A stretch of 11,624 nucleotides of DNA, taken from assembly GCA_041740975.1 (NCBI GenBank), contig JBGSKV010000086.1, forward strand, positions 1 to 11,624, written 5' to 3'. The notes beneath the pieces were generated by a model. It searched no databases, was not told the DNA's origin, and saw only the letters and a list, made by a program, of their open reading frames with translations. How positions within the stretch are numbered: position 1 is the stretch's first letter; every line of letters starts with the position of its first letter. Both the position numbers and the translations under genes were made by a program. The stretch is from JBGSKV01 sp041740975 (GTDB taxonomy: Bacteria; Bdellovibrionota_B; Oligoflexia; Oligoflexales; JALZUQ01). Below, piece after piece: positions 6,868 to 11,624 of the stretch.

Positions 6868-7306
6868 GCGATAGGCCCTTTAATTTTGACAGGACACCCA
6901 TCATTTTGAGTGTAGCCTCGGCATAATAAACGCCGTGGTTCGGTCCTTTGATTCCTGATCGTTCGTAGGCCTGCTGCAAGTTTAGTGTTGCCAGAACTCC
7001 AAAAATCACTGGAATACCATACGAAGCCCCGATATCAGCAAGTTTGCGAGCGCAGTTTTCGACAACGAGTTCATAATGAGTCGTGTCGCCTTTGACCACG
7101 GCGCCAAGAGTCACAATCGCGCTGAAGCGCTTAGACTGTGCGGCTACGGCGGCTACGGTTGGAATCTCAAAAGCTCCTGGAACCCAAATTGTTTCGATAT
7201 GTTCCTTGGGAATATCATGTTCTTCAAAATGCGACATGGCACCACTGAGTAGAGACTGGGTGATATCGATATTGAACTCTGAACAAATGACTAAAATGCG
7301 TGTCAT
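6860..7306 (-). CDS. ribH: 6,7-dimethyl-8-ribityllumazine synthase
   Basis: RibH condenses 3,4-dihydroxy-2-butanone 4-phosphate with the ribitylamino-pyrimidinedione to form lumazine, the penultimate step of riboflavin synthesis; the enzyme usually forms pentamers or 60-subunit capsids. Motifs in order: SEFN near the N-terminus (9-12), VPGAFEIP (42-49), GAVVKGDTTHYE (68-79, with the catalytic His77), and PVIFGVLAT (99-107, where GVLTT is usual). The 148-residue length is typical. The ATG at 7306 has GAGGAT just upstream. It lies 21 nt after the ribB-fusion gene and overlaps nusB by 8 nt. Confidence 0.96.
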   Translation of the reverse strand: MTRILVICSEFNIDITQSLLSGAMSHFEEHDIPKEHIETIWVPGAFEIPTVAAVAAQSKRFSAIVTLGAVVKGDTTHYELVVENCARKLADIGASYGIPVIFGVLATLNLQQAYERSGIKGPNHGVYYAEATLKMMGVLSKLKGLSHE

Positions 7307-7327
7307 GATCCTCGAACCTTTTTGCCG

Positions 7328-8479
7328 TTAGGTAATGGCCTGCTGCCCAATAACTTCAAGTCCAAACCCCGCTAAACCTTTTAGGGTTCTAGGTTGAGTG
7401 GTGTGAATGCACATTTTCTTAACCCCGAGATGTTTTAAAATCTGCGCGCCGATTCCATACAAACGAAAGTCCATTCCGGCCGTTGGAGGAGCGAAGTCAC
7501 CTTCCAGCTCGTTTAATGCAAGTTCGCGCAAGTCCATCTTGATACGACTAAGACTGTCGCGCGAAGAAAGATAAAGGAGAACTGCGTGATTGTTATTTTT
7601 AAGAAGATCCAAACCGTATTCAATGCGAAGCCTAGGCCCGTCAATCGGGTGGCCAAAGACATCCGCTAAAGGTCGCTGAGAGTGGACGCGGACGTCCACC
7701 GTATTGTCTTGAAACGTTGATTCCCCCACGGTCAATGCCACATGGAGCGATTTGTCGATAAGGCTTTCGTAAACATGGGCGGTGAAATCACCGTGTGAAG
7801 TCTTAAGTACACTTTCTTCTACTTTTTCAACCAAGGATTCGCGCAAAAGTCGGAATTCTATAAGGTCGGCAATACTGACGATAGGAAGATTGAACTTTTT
7901 GGAGAATTTCTCGAGATCATGACCACGAGCCATCGTGCCATCGTCATTCATGATCTCGCAAATGACGGCCGCAGCTTTCAAACCAGCCATACTGGTCAGA
8001 TCAATGGATCCTTCCGTGTGCCCCGCTCGTTCTAATACTCCACCCTTAACTGCGCGAAGTGGGAATATATGTCCAGGAACCACAATGTCATTAGCCGTAG
8101 TGTTGTCACAAATCGCAACTCTTATTGTATGTGACCGATCGGCGGCGGAAATACCAGTTGTTACACCTTCGCGAGCTTCAATACTCACTGTGAAGGCAGT
8201 CGATTTCTTATCTTTGGATGCGCGAGAGTGTTCCATCAGCGGCAAATCAAGTTTATCGATCAGTTTTCCTGACATCGATAAACAAATGAGGCCTCTAGCT
8301 TCACGCGCTAAAAAATTAATATGTTCAGGAGAAACAAAATCTGCGGCGAGAACGAGGTCGCCTTCGTTTTCACGACCCTCATCGTCGGTCATAATCACGA
8401 AGCCACCGCTTTTGATTTGAGTCACGGCCGCTTCAACTCGGGCGATCGCATCAATAGATAAAGAATGAGTATCGATCAT
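7328..8479 (-). CDS. ribB: 3,4-dihydroxy-2-butanone 4-phosphate synthase with degenerate GTP cyclohydrolase II domain (RibBX-type)
   Basis: The first ~215 of 383 residues form an intact RibB domain, which converts ribulose 5-phosphate to 3,4-dihydroxy-2-butanone 4-phosphate and formate: DDEGRENEGD (32-41), STAFTVSIEA with GVTTGISAADRS (93-116), PGHIFPLRA (135-143), RAGHTEGSIDL (151-161) and the CEI--DDGTMAR block (174-185). The C-terminal ~160 residues align in outline with GTP cyclohydrolase II (VRVHSQ at 263-268, D-RLYGIGAQIL at 337-348). However, the C-x10-CxC zinc site is missing: the region after VRVHS reads PLADVFGHPIDG, with no cysteine. The REGRGIGL signature is also replaced, by SSRDSLSRIK (305-314). 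It therefore probably lacks RibA activity, as described for RibBX proteins. The frame runs open to a TTG at 8578 next to the ribE stop; ATG 8479 is preferred because the RibB homology begins after it. Many databases would label it ribBA. Confidence 0.9.
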   Translation of the reverse strand: MIDTHSLSIDAIARVEAAVTQIKSGGFVIMTDDEGRENEGDLVLAADFVSPEHINFLAREARGLICLSMSGKLIDKLDLPLMEHSRASKDKKSTAFTVSIEAREGVTTGISAADRSHTIRVAICDNTTANDIVVPGHIFPLRAVKGGVLERAGHTEGSIDLTSMAGLKAAAVICEIMNDDGTMARGHDLEKFSKKFNLPIVSIADLIEFRLLRESLVEKVEESVLKTSHGDFTAHVYESLIDKSLHVALTVGESTFQDNTVDVRVHSQRPLADVFGHPIDGPRLRIEYGLDLLKNNNHAVLLYLSSRDSLSRIKMDLRELALNELEGDFAPPTAGMDFRLYGIGAQILKHLGVKKMCIHTTQPRTLKGLAGFGLEVIGQQAIT

Positions 8480-8584
8480 ATGACTCTCATGGGAGGTGAA
8501 GATGGCGTCCAGTATGCCTTTTAGCAGATTGTCGCGAAATCCTCCAGCAACGACGGCCAACTGGCGTAAAGGGTACAACCCAGG
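8480..8584 (-). other. In-frame spacer between ribE and the ribB gene; lumazine-synthase-like peptide
   Basis: This is the only long gap in an otherwise tight operon. It is free of stop codons in the ribB frame from a TTG at 8578 down to ATG 8479. The peptide includes QLAVVAGGFRDN and LLKGILDAIF, which resemble the first strand and helix of lumazine synthases (typical pattern IVV-RFND-IT--LL-GA-DAL) with about four residues missing. It could be an N-terminal extension of the ribB product translated from TTG, a vestige of a ribH copy, or a chance likeness. No FMN riboswitch is seen. Confidence 0.35.
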
Positions 8585-9196
8585 TCAGAATTTCTTGGAT
8601 TTAGCTAGTTTTTCTAGGTGCTTAGCAAGTATGTCGACTTCAATATTCAAAAGATCGCCAATAGTGACACTGCCGAGATTCGTGCGTTTCAAAGTTTCCG
8701 GAATCAGATCAAGCCGAACATGGCACTGACCCGGCGCATCCGTAATTTCATTGATAGTAAGACTGACTCCATTTACGCAAAGCGAACCCTTGCTGACGCA
8801 GTATTTCGTTAGCGTCGGATTCTTTAAAGAAATCCACAGGACCCAATAATTATGACTTTCATTCACGGATAGTAGAGTCGCAAGGCCATCGACGTGGCCC
8901 GTAACAATGTGGCCGCCAATAAAATCGGACATTTTCAGTGGGCGTTCGATATTCAAAGCCGCGTTGGATTTTTGTTCGCCGAGATTGGTGCGATCCAGTG
9001 TTTCTTGACTCAGATCAAACTGCAAAGTCAAATTATTTTGCTCGACAAGTGTAAGACAACAACCGTTTACGGCGACGCTATCGCCAATTTTAAGTTCGAG
9101 ATTTTTTTTGACTTCGCACTTTAAGCGAGCGCCGCCGGCGGATAATCTATCAATGGATTGCAGGGTTGCGGTCGTTTCGATTATGCCGGTAAACAT
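8585..9196 (-). CDS. ribE: Riboflavin synthase, alpha subunit
   Basis: The enzyme dismutates two lumazines to one riboflavin and one pyrimidine, which is recycled. The 203-residue product starts with the conserved MFTGIIE and has the expected two lumazine-binding barrels: the first with VNGCCLTL (43-50) and R-T-LG (69-73), the second with GGHIVTGHVDG (94-104), VNGVSLTIN (141-149) and RTNLG (171-175). The C-terminal helix for trimer formation follows (about 186-198). It begins 4 nt after the nrdR stop, in the position where ribD and then ribE are often found. No clear Shine-Dalgarno sequence lies in the AT-rich gap, so it may rely on translation of nrdR. Confidence 0.96.
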   Translation of the reverse strand: MFTGIIETTATLQSIDRLSAGGARLKCEVKKNLELKIGDSVAVNGCCLTLVEQNNLTLQFDLSQETLDRTNLGEQKSNAALNIERPLKMSDFIGGHIVTGHVDGLATLLSVNESHNYWVLWISLKNPTLTKYCVSKGSLCVNGVSLTINEITDAPGQCHVRLDLIPETLKRTNLGSVTIGDLLNIEVDILAKHLEKLAKSKKF

Positions 9197-9200
9197 AAAT

Positions 9201-9671
9201 TTAATTTAACCGTTCAGTGGTTTCAATCGGACCAAGGCTTTTGAGCTCTTGCATAAACTCGTCAGTGCTCTTGAAATCTTTGTAAACTGAAGCAAAGCGA
9301 ACGTAGGCGACGTGATCCAGATCCTTAAGGTGCACAATCAAAATATCACCAAGTTGAGCGCTGGTGATGGACTTGCCAAAGTTTTGCAATTCTTTCTCGA
9401 CGGCTTTGACCAAACTGTCAATGCGTTCTGGACTAATAGGCCGCTTTTGACAGGCCATATGAATTGACTTCAAAAGTTTCGTGCGAGAGTAAGCTTCAAA
9501 GCGCCCGTCTTTTTTGGCAATGCGGATATTGAGTTCTTCTTCTTTTTCATAGGTCGTAAAGCGGTAGCCACAACCGGGACAGGCGCGCCGACGACGGATG
9601 GCGGCTCCGTCCTGACTAGTCCGGCTTTCAAGGACCTTAGTATCTTGATTTTGGCATTGAGGACAAAACAC
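9201..9671 (-). CDS. nrdR: Transcriptional repressor NrdR
   Basis: NrdR represses ribonucleotide reductase genes by sensing ATP/dATP. The 156-residue length is typical. The zinc ribbon uses Cys3, Cys6, Cys31 and Cys34 (FCPQC ... CPGCGYRFTTYE), with an RRRR stretch (26-29) for DNA contact; an ATP-cone domain follows (about 49-139; DGRFEAYSRTKLLKSI is its nucleotide-binding start). The start codon is GTG at 9671, with GGAG about 9 nt upstream; it lies one nucleotide after the glyA stop. NrdR boxes are not visible in this window, and no nrd gene is present, so its targets lie elsewhere. Confidence 0.96.
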   Translation of the reverse strand: MFCPQCQNQDTKVLESRTSQDGAAIRRRRACPGCGYRFTTYEKEEELNIRIAKKDGRFEAYSRTKLLKSIHMACQKRPISPERIDSLVKAVEKELQNFGKSITSAQLGDILIVHLKDLDHVAYVRFASVYKDFKSTDEFMQELKSLGPIETTERLN

Positions 9672-9672
9672 G

Positions 9673-10932
9673 CTAGTGACTCCACTCAGGATAAAGCGGA
9701 AAACTTTTTGCTAAATCATTCACGCGGCGGCCGATTTGCTGCAGCGCGTCGGGTGAGTCGATATTTTCGAAGGTTTCACGAATACAAGCCGCAATGCTTT
9801 CCATGTGAGTCTCTTGCATGCCGCGACTCGTCACGGCTGGTGTGCCAATCCGAATGCCGCTGGTTACAAATGGACTGCGTTTTTCATTGGGAACTGTATT
9901 TTTATTAACAGTGATTTCAACTTTTCCGAGTGCTTCTTCAAACTGTTTTCCGGTAACCGAAGTGTTACTAAGATCTATCAAAAGCAAATGATTGTCGGTG
10001 CCGCCTGAAACTAGTTCAAAGCCAAGCGCCATTAATTTTTTGGCGAGAGCTTTCGAATTCTTGACGACTTGTGTTTGATAAACTTTAAAGTCAGGGCTCA
10101 GCGCTTCTTTAAAACAAACCGCCTTACTGGCGATAACATGTTCCAGTGGTCCGCCTTGCGTTCCGGGAAACACAGCTTTATTAAAATTGAGGTTTTCATC
10201 GTTCCACAAGATGAGTCCGCTTCGAGGTCCACGGAGAGTCTTGTGTGTTGTGGACGTAACGACATGCGCATGTGGCACAGGACTTGGATGAATGCCCGCG
10301 GCCACCAAACCTGCGATATGAGCCATATCCACCATTAAATAAGCTCCGACTTCGTCGGCGATCTTACGGAACTTTTCAAAGTCGATGACACGCGGATACG
10401 CACTCGCACCGGCAATGATCATTTTGGGGCGAACGTCTTTGGCGATACGAAGGACGTTATCGTAATTAATCAAACCCGTCTCAGGTTCAACTTCGTAAAA
10501 ATGCGATTCGTAGTTCATTCCAGAGAAGTTGACCTTCGAACCATGGGTCAAGTGACCCCCGTGAGAAAGATCAAGACCGAGGATTTTATCATTTGCGGAA
10601 AGTAACGCTAAGAATGCCGCGGCATTGGCTTGCGCGCCCGAGTGCGGTTGCACATTTGCAAACTTACTGCCGAAAAGTTTTTTTACGCGTTCAATGGCAA
10701 GTGCTTCGACTTTATCAACTTCTTCACAACCGCCATAGTAACGTTTACCGGGTAAGCCTTCGGCATATTTATTAGTAAGAATGCTGCCCATACAACTGAT
10801 AACGGGGAGCGAAGCAAAGTTTTCGGAAGCGATTAATTCCAAACCGTTTTGTTGGCGTTCAAGTTCTGCTTCGATGACAGTGTAAACTTCAGGATCATAT
10901 TGTTTGAGTACATCCCAAGGTTTCGCGTTCAT
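9673..10932 (-). CDS. glyA: Serine hydroxymethyltransferase
   Basis: GlyA is a PLP enzyme that interconverts serine and glycine with transfer of a one-carbon unit to tetrahydrofolate. The 419-residue length is typical. Features: ELIASENF (32-39), NKYAEGLPGKRYYGG (54-68), QPHSGAQANAAA (95-106), VDMAHIAGLVAAG (201-213) and the PLP lysine Lys231 in STTHKTLRGPR. It supplies glycine for GTP synthesis, the riboflavin precursor, and one-carbon units, which suits its place in a rib operon. The ATG overlaps the rpiB stop in ATGA (4-nt overlap), with GGAG 6 nt upstream. Confidence 0.97.
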   Translation of the reverse strand: MNAKPWDVLKQYDPEVYTVIEAELERQQNGLELIASENFASLPVISCMGSILTNKYAEGLPGKRYYGGCEEVDKVEALAIERVKKLFGSKFANVQPHSGAQANAAAFLALLSANDKILGLDLSHGGHLTHGSKVNFSGMNYESHFYEVEPETGLINYDNVLRIAKDVRPKMIIAGASAYPRVIDFEKFRKIADEVGAYLMVDMAHIAGLVAAGIHPSPVPHAHVVTSTTHKTLRGPRSGLILWNDENLNFNKAVFPGTQGGPLEHVIASKAVCFKEALSPDFKVYQTQVVKNSKALAKKLMALGFELVSGGTDNHLLLIDLSNTSVTGKQFEEALGKVEITVNKNTVPNEKRSPFVTSGIRIGTPAVTSRGMQETHMESIAACIRETFENIDSPDALQQIGRRVNDLAKSFPLYPEWSH

Positions 10933-11399
10933 GACGGGCTCCGCAGGTAGGTGTTCTCAAGATTTTTTATTTTATCGAGGCGAAGCTGATGCCGACCACC
11001 TTCGTATTCGGTTTCGAGCCAAATTTTCAGATAATCGCAGGCTCGGTGGTCATTCACTGCTCGTGAGCCGAGGCAAATGACATTGGCATCGTTGTGGGCG
11101 CGAGACATGCGGGCAGAGAATTCATCCCATACTGAAGCAGCACGGACCCCAGGAATTTTGTTGGCGGTGATGCACATACCAATACCAGTGCCACAGATAA
11201 GGACACCTTTGGCAATTTTCTTTTGGGAAATATCGTTGGCGATAAGTGCGGCATAATCAGGGTAGTCAACTGAAGCTTGCGAATCGTTCGCGACACCGTA
11301 ATCAACTACCTCGAAATCCGTGACGGCGAGATATTCTTGCAAGAGTTGCTTTAACTCTTTGCCTGCATGGTCACAGGCTATGCCAATTTTAGCGGTCAC
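10929..11399 (-). CDS. rpiB: Ribose 5-phosphate isomerase B
   Basis: RpiB interconverts ribose 5-phosphate and ribulose 5-phosphate; ribulose 5-phosphate is the substrate of RibB three genes downstream. Motifs: ACDHAG (8-13), DYP (45-47), ICGTGIGMCITANK (68-81) with catalytic Cys69, and SRAHNDANV (99-107). The 156-residue length is usual. The start is GTG at 11399, with TAGGAAAG about 5 nt upstream; no ATG lies near in frame. It follows acpP by 59 nt and overlaps glyA by 4 nt. RpiA-type enzymes are unrelated in sequence. Confidence 0.95.
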   Translation of the reverse strand: MTAKIGIACDHAGKELKQLLQEYLAVTDFEVVDYGVANDSQASVDYPDYAALIANDISQKKIAKGVLICGTGIGMCITANKIPGVRAASVWDEFSARMSRAHNDANVICLGSRAVNDHRACDYLKIWLETEYEGGRHQLRLDKIKNLENTYLRSPS

Positions 11400-11432
11400 A
11401 GTGCTTTCCTACCTAGCTCTTTACAAAGATTG

Positions 11433-11455
11433 CGCCCTATAAAGGATTCTAGGCG
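11433..11455 (-). terminator. Imperfect hairpin between acpP and rpiB
   Basis: On the minus strand CGCCTA (+ strand 11450-11455) can pair with TAGGGCG (+ strand 11433-11439) with one bulged G and a 10-nt loop. Only a short CAATCTTTG follows, without a real T-run. It may act as an attenuator or 3' end protecting a highly expressed acpP message while allowing read-through to rpiB. Confidence 0.25.
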
Positions 11456-11458
11456 ATC

Positions 11459-11624
11459 TTAGTTTGAAGTTTTTTTAACGAAATTAACGGCGTCTTCAAC
11501 AGTACGAATATTTTCGGCTTCTTCATCCGGAATATCGATGCCAAAGTCTTCTTCGATAGCCATAACGAGTTCAACAATATCAAGTGAATCAGCACCAAGA
11601 TCTTCAATGAACTTAGCTTTGCTT
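11459..11624 (-). CDS. acpP: Acyl carrier protein (C-terminal part, 5' end outside window)
   Basis: Reading leftward from the window edge gives 54 residues and a TAA at 11459-11461. They include FIEDLGADSLDIVELVM, whose Ser in DSL receives the 4'-phosphopantetheine arm, followed by EEDFGIDIPDEEAENIRT and the final helix VEDAVNFVKK. The match to bacterial type II fatty-acid AcpP is clear; acidic composition and length past the DSL serine (about 41 residues) are typical. The first 20-odd residues are off the window. It probably stands at the head of, or just upstream of, the rpiB-nusB run. Confidence 0.95.
   Translation of the reverse strand, partial: SKAKFIEDLGADSLDIVELVMAIEEDFGIDIPDEEAENIRTVEDAVNFVKKTSN

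Noticed and set aside
7935..8420. Long plus-strand frame (161 codons) inside the ribB gene
   Set aside because: It is the antisense shadow of the well-conserved RibB domain and shows no family resemblance.
8480..8584. FMN riboswitch in the ribE-ribB gap
   Set aside because: The conserved FMN-aptamer segments (such as AGGATATG and the GGTGAAATTCCC-like block) are not present, and the gap is too short for the aptamer.

Overview
The window looks like chromosomal DNA of a Bdellovibrio-like or deltaproteobacterial-type Gram-negative predator or relative. The reasons are moderate GC, tightly packed genes, the order acpP-rpiB-glyA-nrdR-rib-nusB (the rpiB/glyA/nrdR/rib/nusB order is common in deltaproteobacterial lineages), a myxobacteria/Bdellovibrio-style PilA-like prepilin, a DapF for meso-diaminopimelate, and secreted proteins with calcium-loop repeats. 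The taxonomic call is an inference from gene order and protein style, not from a marker gene.

Layout. Positions 1-189 hold no gene I can defend, only GC-rich hairpins. From 190 to 2428 two minus-strand genes follow each other: an exported protein of unknown family with thrombospondin-3-like calcium loops and an HEIGH zinc-peptidase motif (190-1623), and a DGAT2/MGAT-like acyltransferase (1703-2428). Divergent from the latter is a plus-strand esterase of the alpha/beta-hydrolase fold (2511-3485), which converges on dapF (3499-4461, minus). From 4582 a plus-strand block runs: a prepilin-like protein, an overlapping six-helix membrane protein (5094-5786), then a cytosolic protein of unknown function (5862-6452) with its own good sigma70-type promoter. 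The stop of the last gene overlaps the end of nusB.

The right half (6430-11624) is one long minus-strand run, read from the right edge: acpP (5' part outside the window), rpiB, glyA, nrdR, ribE, a ribB/ribA-like fusion, ribH, nusB. Spacings are -8 to +59 nt except for a 105-nt stretch between ribE and the ribB fusion, so it is probably a single operon. It links fatty-acid carrier, pentose phosphate, one-carbon, riboflavin and transcription functions. RibB makes 3,4-dihydroxy-2-butanone 4-phosphate, RibH condenses it with the pyrimidine to lumazine, and RibE dismutates lumazine to riboflavin. ribD, often found between nrdR and ribE in this gene order, is absent here.

The most interesting points are: (1) the C-terminal GTP cyclohydrolase II half of the RibBA-type protein has lost the zinc cysteines and the catalytic signature, so it is a RibBX-type protein rather than a true bifunctional RibBA; (2) the 105-nt spacer in front of it is open in the same frame and its translation resembles the start of a lumazine synthase, possibly a vestigial ribH copy; (3) the exported calcium-loop/HEIGH protein; (4) the overlapping prepilin and membrane-protein pair. 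I found no CRISPR array, insertion sequence, tRNA, rRNA or phage gene, and nothing that amounts to a clearly new defence or mobile system.
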